From NCBI RefSeq assembly GCF_014041915.1, contig NZ_CP059472.1, positions 2,170,001-2,234,000 of the forward strand: a DNA stretch of 64,000 bases, read 5' to 3'. The translations under genes were made by a program, and so were the position numbers. Positions within the stretch are counted from its first letter, which is position 1. Every line of letters begins with the position of its first letter. Source of the DNA: Marnyiella aurantia (GTDB lineage Bacteria; Bacteroidota; Bacteroidia; Flavobacteriales; Weeksellaceae). Positions 54,243-63,155 of this stretch are shown in pieces. The notes beneath the pieces were generated by a model. That model was not told the DNA's origin. It did not search any database and saw only the letters and a program-made list of their open reading frames with translations.

Positions 54243-54266
54243 AAAACCACCGATATTTCGGTGGTT
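54243..54266 (-). terminator. Terminator between the two POT genes
   Basis: A 10-bp stem (AAACCACCGA / TCGGTGGTTT) with a 4-base loop runs on the minus strand into TTTTTT. It separates the tandem genes into two transcription units. Confidence 0.8.
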
Positions 54267-54289
54267 TCAGTAATTGTATGTTCAGTATG

Positions 54290-55786
54290 TTAATGAATAC
54301 CTTTCATGAACTTGTTCAGGATAGGTGAAAGCAATAACAAGGCGACACCTGAAATCAGCATAAGTACTGTGATGAACGGGTATAGAGAGAAGTCATAGGT
54401 CTCCAGGATCTGCTCCAGGGTTGCTGCCAGGTAGTTACCAAGCGCAAAACTGGCCATCCACACACCCATCATAATAGAGGTAATGTTTCCGGGAGACAGC
54501 TTGGTTACCATAGAAAGACCGATTGGTGAAAGCATAAGTTCACCGATGGTAAGCAGTACATAAACAACCACAAGCCACATTGGGCTTACAATGTTACCGG
54601 CATCGGCACTGTTCTGAGCCTGGGTCATAATGAAAAACGCAAACGCACCGATAAACATTGAAAGTGCAAACTTCACAGGAGTTCTCGGATTCATTTTACG
54701 TGCTGCCAGTTTAATCCACAAAATGGAGAATAGAGGTGCAAGTGTAACGATGGCAATAGGATTAATGTTCTGGAACCACGTCGTTGGGATTTCAAATCCT
54801 CCTACAACACGGTCTGTATTTTCCTGTGCAAAGAGGTTAAATGTACCACCTGCCTGCTCGAATCCGGCCCAGAATACAATGTTGAAGAATGCCAGGATGA
54901 GGATTACAAAGACCCTGGTCCATTCCGTAGAACCATTTGTTCCCTTAAAAATTGATAGTGCTATGAAACCGGTTCCGGCAATACCCAGTATCCAAACCAT
55001 AATAGTATGGATAAGGTCGGATGTATTGTTCCAGATAAACATTACAGCAAAAACGAAAGCTACATTTCCAATGGTGTAAAGGATAATATCTCTCCAGTCC
55101 TTCCCTACAAGTTGTGTGATGCCCTTTTCCTTATATCCCGGCGGCAAACCTTTATCCTCAAGTGTATTACGGCGCGCATAAAACCACAAAACACCAACCA
55201 TCATACCAATACCGGCAGCCAGATAACCGTAAGGCCAACCTACTTTCTCACCTAATGTACCTGCTACAAATGGCGAAAGAAATGCGCCAATATTAATACC
55301 CATATAGAAGATGGTGAACGCACCGTCTTTACGTGGATCATCGTTATCATAAAGGTCTCCAACAATTGTAGAAATATTCGGTTTAAAGAATCCATTACCC
55401 AGAATCAGTACACCTAATCCAAGATAGAAAAAGTTTTTTCTGGTTTCAAGGTCTCCCATCAGATCGCCGGCTGCGCCTGCTGCAAGCATAAACTGTCCTA
55501 TAGCCATTACAAGACCACCGATCAGGATCGACTTTCTCTGGCCAAGAATCTTATCTGCAAACCAACCTCCCAAGATCGGAGTCAGGTAAACCAGAGCGGT
55601 AAAAATACCGTACACGGACAGAGATTCGGCGCGGTCCAGCCCGAAACCTCCGGTAGCGAGTTCAGCAGTTAGAAAGATGGTAAGCAGGGCACGCATTCCG
55701 TAATAGGAGAAACGTTCCCACATTTCTGTAAAAAACAGGGAGTAGAGTCCCTTAGGGTGCCCCTGCGTTGGTTGTGTTGTATCCAT
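54290..55786 (-). CDS. POT-family proton-dependent peptide transporter
   Basis: A 498-residue paralogue of the downstream carrier. The ExxER motif (TEMWERFSYYGMRALL), the PTR2 block FYMGINIGAFLSPFVAG and about twelve to fourteen helices are present. The two paralogues differ clearly, so the duplication is old. A good -7 box (55817-55824) lies 31 bases upstream. Confidence 0.94.
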   Translation of the reverse strand: MDTTQPTQGHPKGLYSLFFTEMWERFSYYGMRALLTIFLTAELATGGFGLDRAESLSVYGIFTALVYLTPILGGWFADKILGQRKSILIGGLVMAIGQFMLAAGAAGDLMGDLETRKNFFYLGLGVLILGNGFFKPNISTIVGDLYDNDDPRKDGAFTIFYMGINIGAFLSPFVAGTLGEKVGWPYGYLAAGIGMMVGVLWFYARRNTLEDKGLPPGYKEKGITQLVGKDWRDIILYTIGNVAFVFAVMFIWNNTSDLIHTIMVWILGIAGTGFIALSIFKGTNGSTEWTRVFVILILAFFNIVFWAGFEQAGGTFNLFAQENTDRVVGGFEIPTTWFQNINPIAIVTLAPLFSILWIKLAARKMNPRTPVKFALSMFIGAFAFFIMTQAQNSADAGNIVSPMWLVVVYVLLTIGELMLSPIGLSMVTKLSPGNITSIMMGVWMASFALGNYLAATLEQILETYDFSLYPFITVLMLISGVALLLLSPILNKFMKGIH

Positions 55787-55816
55787 AGTTTAATTGAAAA
55801 TTATTTGTAACAGGAG

Positions 55817-55824
55817 CAAATATA
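55817..55824 (-). promoter_or_regulatory. Candidate -7 box of the POT gene
   Basis: The minus strand reads TATATTTG, 30 bases before the ATG at 55786. Confidence 0.5.
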
Positions 55825-56020
55825 GTTTTTTTTCGCTTCTGACGTTACAGTTTGCTGCTTTTTGAGAAAGAATTTAGAATGTTGAATAATGTCCAATCAA
55901 AATCCAACAATTGTCTATAAATCTTCCGTCGGGACATTCTTAAATTGGATTGAAGATTGGAGACAACTCACTTAAGTGTCAGGATCTTCCTGAATTAAGT
56001 TGGCAATTGGCCATACAAAA

Positions 56021-56043
56021 CGGGGCAATTGTTCGTTGCCCCG
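56021..56043 (-). terminator. Terminator of the OmpA-type gene
   Basis: An 8-bp perfect stem (CGGGGCAA / TTGCCCCG) with a 7-base loop is followed on the minus strand by TTTTG. Confidence 0.75.
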
Positions 56044-56078
56044 ATTAAACTGGAAATCAAATGTTTGTATGAAATCTC

Positions 56079-57359
56079 CTATTTTGTAAATCTTACAGAC
56101 ATCTTTCTGTCTGAAGCTCTTTCTGCATCAGATGCTGAAGCATCAACTTTCGCCTGTTCACTACCATAACCTTCTGCATCGGTTACCTGAGCACCTACAC
56201 CCATCCTTGTAAGTTCAGACTTTATGAAATCTGCTCTGTCCTGCGACAGTTTTTTATTAGTTGCTGCGTCACCGGTTTTATCGGTATATCCGCCAATCTT
56301 GATTTTAGCGTCAGGATATGCTTTCAAAATTTCAGCAAGATTCTGAATCTGACCTTCAGAACCAGGCTCCAAAGCTGTTGCAGAAGCCATTTGGAAGTTC
56401 ACATTGTCGAAATCATACCAGGTATTTTTCAGTGCTTCATCATTTGCTGCATTAGTGTAACCGCCGGAACGAAGGAATTCAATCATTCTGGACTCCATCC
56501 CGTTTGCATAACCCTGCAAAGGAGTACCGTTAAGGTCGATAGCTGTCATTTCACCGCGATTATCAGTAGTCATTGAAGTATCAGCAATTACATTCGCCGA
56601 ATCTTCTACAATAACTGTGGAGTCGTTCTCAGTTGTCGTTACAGTTTCTTTGTCGTTACATTGTTTCATCAGGAACCAACCTACCAATAAAAGGAGCAGA
56701 AGTGGAAGCAGCCATTTCCAGATGGAGCTCCCCTCTGTTTTAACTTCGTCCCTGTCCACATTTAAATGTGTTGCGCCTGCCCTGGTCACTTCAACCTTGG
56801 GGTCTGTTGCTGCAGTTGTTGAAACTCTTTCAGACGTGCTGTTTCCAAACCAATCACCAATACCAAGTGATGCCATAGACAGGCCTGCAGGCAGCAGCGT
56901 AGAAATGATTCCTTTCTGATCAGACAGTAGTCCCGATACAGCGGAACGGTCAAGATTATTGTCCGCCGCGTACTTTCCCACAGATCCAAGCGTAGCCCCT
57001 GTCACCATATTCAGCAAGGTAGAGGTGGAGCCGGTGCCAATCCCTGCATAGCTTGAAACTGCGCTGATAATACCTGAAACCTTGTCTCCAAAAATACTTG
57101 AAAGTACATTCGAGATATAAGTATTGTTTGCTGAACCTCCCAGCAGGTTTCCCAGCAGGCCACTGTTCGCAGACCCTGTAATGGAGTCAAGTACAGTGGG
57201 ATTATTCGAATGGTTGGCAAAACCGCCTACGACTGCCGGCAAAAGCCCGCTGATCGCTTTTGAAATTGCGGATTCACTTTCTCCTAACTGTGTAGCAGCC
57301 TGGGTAACAAGCGCAGGACCTAACTGTCCTCTGATAAGGTCAAGAATGTTTAATGACAT
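56079..57359 (-). CDS. DUF937-TM-OmpA fusion protein
   Basis: A 426-residue protein with three parts. Residues 1-165 form a DUF937/YidB-like domain (LNILDLIRGQLGPALVTQAA, ISKAISGLLPAVVGGFANHS). A single membrane helix follows near 216-236 (WKWLLPLLLLLLVGWFL). The C-terminal part (about 315-426) is an OmpA peptidoglycan-binding domain (KIKIGGYTDKTGDAATNKKL, LSQDRADFIKSEL). There is no cleavable signal, so the DUF937 part should face the cytoplasm and the OmpA part the cell wall. Confidence 0.88.
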   Translation of the reverse strand: MSLNILDLIRGQLGPALVTQAATQLGESESAISKAISGLLPAVVGGFANHSNNPTVLDSITGSANSGLLGNLLGGSANNTYISNVLSSIFGDKVSGIISAVSSYAGIGTGSTSTLLNMVTGATLGSVGKYAADNNLDRSAVSGLLSDQKGIISTLLPAGLSMASLGIGDWFGNSTSERVSTTAATDPKVEVTRAGATHLNVDRDEVKTEGSSIWKWLLPLLLLLLVGWFLMKQCNDKETVTTTENDSTVIVEDSANVIADTSMTTDNRGEMTAIDLNGTPLQGYANGMESRMIEFLRSGGYTNAANDEALKNTWYDFDNVNFQMASATALEPGSEGQIQNLAEILKAYPDAKIKIGGYTDKTGDAATNKKLSQDRADFIKSELTRMGVGAQVTDAEGYGSEQAKVDASASDAERASDRKMSVRFTK

Positions 57360-57465
57360 AGTAGTTAAATTTTAATGTTATCCGCATATTTATGCAATAA
57401 TTAATCCAATTTGACTACCTCATTATAAAGTATATGATTTGCTGAGTATTCTGTAACGAAATCTT

Positions 57466-58941
57466 TTAATAAGCTTTAGCGAATATTACACGGCGTGCAG
57501 AAGGCTTGCCTGAGATAAGTGATACACCAGCTTCTTCTTCAGCATCTAAAGGAATGCAGCGGATGGTAGCTTTAGTAAGGTTTTTGATCTCTTCCTCCTC
57601 CTCTGCGGAGCCGTCCCAGTGAGCGGAAATAAAGCCGCCCTTTTCTTCCAGGACTTTTTGGAACTCTTCGAAGGTTTCCACTTTAGTGATGTTATTGTTT
57701 TTAAACTCCAGCGCTCTGTTATAGATGTCTTTCTGAATGGTTTTTAACAGTTCTTCAATATATATATCAAGGTTTTCGAGGGGTTGTACTTCCTTAGTCA
57801 GTGTGTCGCGGCGCGCAACTTCTACGGTGCGGTTTTCCAGATCCCTGGCACCCATGGCAATTCTTACAGGTACACCTTTCAGTTCGTATTCCGCGAACTT
57901 CCAGCCTGGTTTGTTCTGATCATCATCGTCAAACTTAACACTGATGTTTTTGGCTTTCAGTTTCTGCTGAATTTCGGTGGCTACGGTTCGGATGTTTTCC
58001 AGCTGCTCCTCACCTTTAAATATAGGTACAATAACAACCTGAATGGGTGCGAGGGTAGGAGGCAATACCAAACCAAAATCATCAGAATGTGCCATGATGA
58101 GCGCGCCCATCAAACGTGTACTAACGCCCCACGACGTGGCCCATGGATACTCAATTTTTCCTTCGCGGCTGGTAAATTTAACATCAAAAGCCTTGGAGAA
58201 GTTCTGACCTAAAAAGTGGGAGGTTCCTGCCTGCAGCGCTTTTCCATCCTGCATCAGTGCCTCAATACAGTAGGTTTCTTCGGCACCCGCAAAGCGTTCC
58301 GTTGGTGTCTTAATTCCGCGGATTACAGGCATCGCCATATGATTTTCGGCAAATGTAGCGTATACTTCAAGCATTTTCTCGGTTTCCTCCAATGCTTCTT
58401 CGCGTGTTGCATGCGCTGTATGCCCTTCCTGCCACAGGAATTCAGTAGTACGGAGAAACAGGCGTGTCCTCATTTCCCAGCGTACCACATTGGCCCATTG
58501 GTTAATGAGGATTGGCAGGTCACGGTAGCTCTGGATCCAGTTTTTATAGGTGCTCCAGATAATTGCTTCGGAAGTGGGACGAACGATCAGTTCTTCTTCC
58601 AGTTTAGCATCTGGGTCTACGATGAGTTTTTGCGGGTTATTAGGATCCGTCTTAAGTCGGTAATGGGTAACCACGGCGCATTCCTTTGCGAAGCCCTCGG
58701 CATTTTGCTCTTCTGCTTCAAAAAGACTTTTAGGTACAAACAGCGGAAAATAGGCATTTTGGTGACCGGTTTCCTTAAACATACGGTCCAGTTCGTCACG
58801 CATTTTTTCCCAAATCGCATAACCGTAAGGCTTGATTACCATGCATCCACGAACCTGCGAATTCTCCGCCAGATCAGCTTTTACCACCAATTCATTATAC
58901 CATTTGCTGTAATCCTGTCCTCTTGAAGTTAATTTTGCCAT
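57466..58941 (-). CDS. proS: Prolyl-tRNA synthetase, short form
   Basis: A class II synthetase of 491 residues, the archaeal/eukaryotic-type ProRS without the inserted editing domain. Motif 2 is around [17 protein letters not shown], the proline-binding TSEAIIW is clear, and an anticodon-binding domain follows (about 280-380). The C-terminal zinc-like region ends with [10 protein letters not shown]. Typical of Bacteroidota. A -7 box lies at 59050-59057. Confidence 0.96.
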   Translation of the reverse strand: MAKLTSRGQDYSKWYNELVVKADLAENSQVRGCMVIKPYGYAIWEKMRDELDRMFKETGHQNAYFPLFVPKSLFEAEEQNAEGFAKECAVVTHYRLKTDPNNPQKLIVDPDAKLEEELIVRPTSEAIIWSTYKNWIQSYRDLPILINQWANVVRWEMRTRLFLRTTEFLWQEGHTAHATREEALEETEKMLEVYATFAENHMAMPVIRGIKTPTERFAGAEETYCIEALMQDGKALQAGTSHFLGQNFSKAFDVKFTSREGKIEYPWATSWGVSTRLMGALIMAHSDDFGLVLPPTLAPIQVVIVPIFKGEEQLENIRTVATEIQQKLKAKNISVKFDDDDQNKPGWKFAEYELKGVPVRIAMGARDLENRTVEVARRDTLTKEVQPLENLDIYIEELLKTIQKDIYNRALEFKNNNITKVETFEEFQKVLEEKGGFISAHWDGSAEEEEEIKNLTKATIRCIPLDAEEEAGVSLISGKPSARRVIFAKAY

Positions 58942-59024
58942 TTTTACTTAAATTTTTATGTAACCCTATTTAACTTTTGCCTTTTTCCGAATCTAAATTA
59001 AACACGTATATTTACGATGTTAAT

Positions 59025-59032
59025 TACGTTTG
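59025..59032 (+). promoter_or_regulatory. Candidate -7 box of the W/G/Y-rich lipoprotein gene
   Basis: TACGTTTG matches TAnnTTTG, 50 bases before the ATG at 59083. It lies close to the proS promoter on the other strand. Confidence 0.4.
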
Positions 59033-59049
59033 GAGCCGCATAAGCGGTG

Positions 59050-59057
59050 CAAAGATA
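59050..59057 (-). promoter_or_regulatory. Candidate proS -7 box
   Basis: The minus strand reads TATCTTTG. Transcription would begin near 59043, leaving a leader of about 100 bases with a short CCGC/GCGG hairpin. Confidence 0.45.
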
Positions 59058-59082
59058 TTTAAAATAAAAATTTTTATATACT

Positions 59083-60042
59083 ATGAAAAAATATATAATT
59101 GAAAATCTGTCCGGGAAGCTGCGCTCCAATTTAATGCTGGCTGTAGCGGGGGGATTTATACTGATGTCCTGCGGCACTCAGATGGGTGGCTACAGTGAGA
59201 CAGACGGAGTGTATTATGATCCTAACCGCGACACTCTACCGGAGGGCGTAGTTCTGGATAACCGGGGAAACCAGGTGGGGGAATATTATGATTATAATGA
59301 CTCCCAAATCATTGAAGATGTACGTGAACGCAGCTGGCAGGAAAACAGTAAATATTGGGACGATAATGCTTCTGCTTCTGACTGGGGTCTGTATGCGGGA
59401 TCCGAAACCAATTTTTACCAGGATAACTGGGGCTGGGGAATGCCGTACGGTTATTACAGCCCGTATCACTCTTATGGTATCCGTGTAGGAATGTCCTGGG
59501 GATGGGGATCTCCATGGGGATGGTACGACCCGTTCTGGGGCTACAGTCCTTACTCAAACTGGGGTTGGTATAATGGCTATTACCCATACGGATGGGGCTC
59601 GTCATATTATGGTTATTACAGTCCTTATTATTACGGACCCGCTTACCGTTATCAGCGCAGTGGTGCAAACGGAAGGTTATATAACTCTTACCAGGGATCG
59701 CAGGGCTTGCTGAAGCAGGGAGCAAATAATGGATTCCGGAATCAGGGCGCTTCGGGTGCCCGCGTAACAAATCAGTTGCCTGCGGATTCCGCACCTCGGT
59801 TCAGGATTCCGGCGCAAAGGCCTAATATGCAGCAGCAAAGTCAGCCGAGAGCAGTTCCGAGAAACCGCCCTGACTTTAACAACCAACAGCAAAGTGCTCC
59901 AAGAACTGTAGAACCGCGCACAAGATCTAATGACAGTGGCGGTTTCCGCTCAGGCGGTTTCAACAGCGGAAGCTCTTCCTCAGGTGGTGGTTTCAGATCT
60001 GGAGGTTCTACCGGTGGAGGTATGCGTTCAGGTGGCAGATAG
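59083..60042 (+). CDS. Low-complexity W/G/Y-rich lipoprotein
   Basis: A 319-residue protein with a lipobox (FILMSC, near residue 30). Residues 110-200 are built almost only of Trp, Gly, Tyr, Ser and Pro (for example GWGSPWGWYDPFWGYSPYSN). From about 200 on it is rich in Gln, Asn, Arg and Gly, ending in GGGFRSGGSTGGGMRSGGR. This resembles intrinsically disordered, aggregation-prone surface lipoproteins. No family named. A FadL-like porin gene follows 25 bases downstream. Confidence 0.75.
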   Translation: MKKYIIENLSGKLRSNLMLAVAGGFILMSCGTQMGGYSETDGVYYDPNRDTLPEGVVLDNRGNQVGEYYDYNDSQIIEDVRERSWQENSKYWDDNASASDWGLYAGSETNFYQDNWGWGMPYGYYSPYHSYGIRVGMSWGWGSPWGWYDPFWGYSPYSNWGWYNGYYPYGWGSSYYGYYSPYYYGPAYRYQRSGANGRLYNSYQGSQGLLKQGANNGFRNQGASGARVTNQLPADSAPRFRIPAQRPNMQQQSQPRAVPRNRPDFNNQQQSAPRTVEPRTRSNDSGGFRSGGFNSGSSSSGGGFRSGGSTGGGMRSGGR

Positions 60043-60067
60043 TCTTAAAAATTAACTGAGAATAACA

Positions 60068-61513
60068 ATGATAAAAAAATCTTTAGCAGTACTCACTGTA
60101 ACTGCAGTTTTCTTTGCGCAGGCGCAGGATGTCTCAATTCTTAAGAACACAGTTGATGTGTACTCAAACAGCTCACTCGGAAGTTCAGCCAAGTGGAATG
60201 CAATGGCTGGCTCGGCGGGAGCGCTTGGCGGCGATGCTACCGCGCTTATGAATAACCCAGCGGGGCTTGGAGTAGCTATTTCCAGCAATATAGGCGGAAC
60301 TCTTGGTGTAACCAATTATAAAAATGTCAGCAGTTCCGGAAACCAGTCTACGTCGTTCAGTAATACAATGGCGGATTTGACGAATGCGAATGGGGTAGCC
60401 TCGTTTCAACTTCTTACAGAAACACCCTGGAAATTTGTAAACCTGGGTGTCAACATCAGCAGCCGTAATCTGGACAGTTATGCCGAAACTCCGGGAAATA
60501 CAAATATTATCATTCCAAAAGAACTTGAAGACAGCATGGGTACTCCGGTTACCGGTAACCTAAATTTTCTGGGCCATGGCTATTACCGTACCGGACTTCA
60601 GACTAAAATGAGTGTAGGTATCGGTGCCAATTATGACAATGCATTCTTTGTAGGTGCGGGTCTTAATTTCCATTCCAGCAATCTGGAGCAGTTTGATACA
60701 GCAAGATTCGGACTGGATCTCGATAATTCTGTTACCGAATTTGATAAACAGTACACTCCCTTCAGTGAACTGGGAAGCGGATTTTCAGCGAGCGTAGGTG
60801 TGATCGGAAAGTTAAACAATCAGTTCCGTCTAGGTGCCGCTCTGGAAACTCCTACCTGGTGGCAGATTGAGCGTGTGTACACCGATTATTATACAGATGT
60901 GGACGGCTATATATCTTACGAAACACTGGCGGAAGACAGAACTTTTTCGTCACCGCTTAAAGCTACATTGAGTGCAGCTTTCGTACCCAATAAAAATTTC
61001 TCCCTGAATGTGGACTATGGTCTGGGGCTTACCAAACCCAGGTATAAAGTACAGGGACCTGCCGAAACTGAATTGAACAGTTTCCTTGCAGATCACAGTA
61101 CCGCCAGTTCAGAAATTAAGGTGGGTGCAGAATACCGTATTAAAGCTTTAAGGCTGAGAGGTGGTTTTGCCCACGCAAGTAATCCTTTTGATGCAGTAAG
61201 CATTTCTGCCTATAATAATACAAACGGCAGTGTAGGAAACCAGACCTTCGATAATCTGATCCTTGGAAGCAGGAATACTGTAGGACTTGGTGCAGGTTAT
61301 GATTTCAAATCATTCTATATAGATCTGGCTTATCAGAACATGAATTCGGAGTATACCAATCCATTTCTTTTTGGCAGTGTTGCAAATGATTCTCCACGGT
61401 ATACAACGGGTTACCACTCCGGTAACTTCGATATTTCAGAAGAAGTGTCTGCAGTGTCCACTGTAAAGAATACACAAAATAATCTCTTCCTCACTTTAGG
61501 CTGGAAGTTTTAA
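60068..61513 (+). CDS. OmpP1/FadL-type outer-membrane transporter
   Basis: A signal peptide (1-19, FAQAQ) precedes a 460-residue beta barrel. The N-terminal hatch contains KWNAMAGSAGALGGDATALM followed by NNPAGLG, the FadL hallmark. Alternating strand patterns run to a C-terminal aromatic residue (LFLTLGWKF). Transports hydrophobic compounds; the substrate here is unknown. Often annotated as hemin receptor in Bacteroidota. Co-directional with the lipoprotein gene. Confidence 0.88.
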   Translation: MIKKSLAVLTVTAVFFAQAQDVSILKNTVDVYSNSSLGSSAKWNAMAGSAGALGGDATALMNNPAGLGVAISSNIGGTLGVTNYKNVSSSGNQSTSFSNTMADLTNANGVASFQLLTETPWKFVNLGVNISSRNLDSYAETPGNTNIIIPKELEDSMGTPVTGNLNFLGHGYYRTGLQTKMSVGIGANYDNAFFVGAGLNFHSSNLEQFDTARFGLDLDNSVTEFDKQYTPFSELGSGFSASVGVIGKLNNQFRLGAALETPTWWQIERVYTDYYTDVDGYISYETLAEDRTFSSPLKATLSAAFVPNKNFSLNVDYGLGLTKPRYKVQGPAETELNSFLADHSTASSEIKVGAEYRIKALRLRGGFAHASNPFDAVSISAYNNTNGSVGNQTFDNLILGSRNTVGLGAGYDFKSFYIDLAYQNMNSEYTNPFLFGSVANDSPRYTTGYHSGNFDISEEVSAVSTVKNTQNNLFLTLGWKF

Positions 61514-61540
61514 GATGCCGACAATGCGCATATATATAAG

Positions 61541-61572
61541 ATACTCCGGTTTATGCCGGAGTATTTTTTTTT
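61541..61572 (+). terminator. Terminator of the FadL-type gene
   Basis: A 9-bp perfect stem (ATACTCCGG / CCGGAGTAT) with a 6-base loop is followed by eight T residues. Confidence 0.85.
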
Positions 61573-62263
61573 AATGGTGATGGAAGTTGTGACCCAGCAT
61601 GGCGAGGGCAACACCCAGGACCACCAGCCCAATCTTGGACCAGTTTACGTTGTGATTCCTGTTGCTTTCAAAAATAATTACAGAAGAGATATGTAAGAAG
61701 ATACCCCCTACCACGGCCATGAAGTACGGTTGCAGTTCCGGATCGAAATAAGCACCAAATATCATCCCAAGCGGGGAAGCCAGGGCAAACATCGAAATGA
61801 TAAGCCAGGAGTTGCGCGAGAATTTTTTGCTTTTGAAAAGAAAGGCGCCAAGGATAAATGAGATAGGTAAATTATGAAAGATAATACCCTGCAGATAAGG
61901 TGAAAATACATCAGTTTCATACGCAAGTGGAAATCCTTCAATAAAAGCATGTACAAACATTCCCAGGATTAGCGCCATTGGGAGTATCCCGTGCTCTGAA
62001 TGATGATGAAAGTGACCGTGCTCAAAACCTTTGGTTAGATGTTCCAAAACCATTTGTAGCAGTACGCCCGCGATGACCCAAATCCCGATATTTTCTACAT
62101 CGGACTCATAAATGGACGGAAAAACTTCATTAACGCATATCGTAATCAGAAAACCCGCACTTAAGATAAGCAGGTTTTTTGCAAATTTTTCTTTTGTGCC
62201 GAAGAATTTTCCAAGCAAAACCCCAGTCACTACACTGAGTATCAGCAGTAATATAATCACCAT
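61571..62263 (-). CDS. ZIP-family metal transporter
   Basis: A 230-residue protein with about eight membrane helices. A histidine-rich loop (EHGHFHHHSEHG) lies between helices 3 and 4, and VHAFIEGFPLAYE and IIFHNLPISFILGA supply the metal-binding helices. I start at the ATG at 62263 (MVIILLLILSVVTG), 4 bases after the methyltransferase stop. Probably imports zinc or related divalent ions. Confidence 0.88.
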   Translation of the reverse strand: MVIILLLILSVVTGVLLGKFFGTKEKFAKNLLILSAGFLITICVNEVFPSIYESDVENIGIWVIAGVLLQMVLEHLTKGFEHGHFHHHSEHGILPMALILGMFVHAFIEGFPLAYETDVFSPYLQGIIFHNLPISFILGAFLFKSKKFSRNSWLIISMFALASPLGMIFGAYFDPELQPYFMAVVGGIFLHISSVIIFESNRNHNVNWSKIGLVVLGVALAMLGHNFHHH

Positions 62264-62267
62264 ATTT

Positions 62268-63038
62268 TTAGATGTCAGATTTTTTTCTGAAAACATTAAT
62301 ACAGCGCGGAGATGTATCAGCGTCAAAAGGTTCAAGGTGATAATTACCGTAAACCTTTACAAGTTCAAACCCAAACTCCTTACCATATTCTTCTATTTCC
62401 GCAGGTTCGTGCAGTTTCACTTTTTCAAAGAAATGATGCTTTTCTCCCTTATCTGTAAAGTTGATGTCTTTAATGACATGCTGATCCACAATCCGCTTCT
62501 TTATATTAAAATCAATATGTCCTTTGGTCTGCATTTCATGCGGTACAAGCGTATTCTTTACCCAGGTTTCATTTAAAAAATCAAGCACAAAAAATCCACC
62601 GTCGTTAAGGACGTTTCGCACCGAGCGGAAAACCCTGCGGTCATCATTTTCGTCCTCAAAATAGCCGAAGCTCGTGAAAAGGTTCAATACCGCATCCACT
62701 TTTGCTGATGAAACGGAGGGGTAAATCTCGTCCCTCATATCATGCACGGCAAATTTTAGCTTTGTTTGTCCGTCATCGTCTACAGGATCAATTTCGAACT
62801 GTTTATTATGCGTAATGCTTTCGCGCGACAGGTCCAGGCCTAATACATCGTAGCCGGCCTTATTCAGAAAAACCGAATGTCTTCCCTTGCCACATCCAAG
62901 ATCTATAATTTTTGATTTTGAAGGCAGCTGTAGCTCACCGAGGAGTAATGAAATGAAATGTTCCGCTTCTTCAAAATCGCGGTCTTTGTAGAGTATATGA
63001 TAATAAGGGGTATCAAACCATGTTTCGAACCATGCCAT
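62268..63038 (-). CDS. Class I SAM-dependent methyltransferase
   Basis: A 256-residue methyltransferase. Motif I is IIDLGCGKGRHSVFL followed by GYDVLGLDLS, and a VLNLFTSFGYF block acts as motif IV. Tail residues (NINVF-type, PRCINVFRKK) close the fold. The substrate is unknown. I start at the ATG 63038 (MAWFETWFDTPYYHILYKDR) rather than the upstream 63077. It is followed by the ZIP gene with a 4-base gap. Confidence 0.85.
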   Translation of the reverse strand: MAWFETWFDTPYYHILYKDRDFEEAEHFISLLLGELQLPSKSKIIDLGCGKGRHSVFLNKAGYDVLGLDLSRESITHNKQFEIDPVDDDGQTKLKFAVHDMRDEIYPSVSSAKVDAVLNLFTSFGYFEDENDDRRVFRSVRNVLNDGGFFVLDFLNETWVKNTLVPHEMQTKGHIDFNIKKRIVDQHVIKDINFTDKGEKHHFFEKVKLHEPAEIEEYGKEFGFELVKVYGNYHLEPFDADTSPRCINVFRKKSDI

Positions 63039-63155
63039 TCTGCAAAAATAACTAAATTTGCACTCGGTAAACCACAAAGGCCCGGTTTTTTAGGAAAGTC
63101 ATCATGATTAAGCATGCAAAAAGGGCCTGCAACCAGGTTATACCGCTACACTATT

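Noticed and set aside
52703-55786. Recent duplication of the POT genes
   Set aside because: The two proteins differ over their whole length, so the pair is old.
58216-58926. Plus-strand frame of 236 codons
   Set aside because: Lies wholly antisense to proS and is rich in Cys/Phe/His as a shadow frame would be.
59500-60040. Tandem DNA repeat or CRISPR-like array in the W/G/Y-rich gene
   Set aside because: The periodicity is amino acid bias within one open frame, with no exact spaced repeats.
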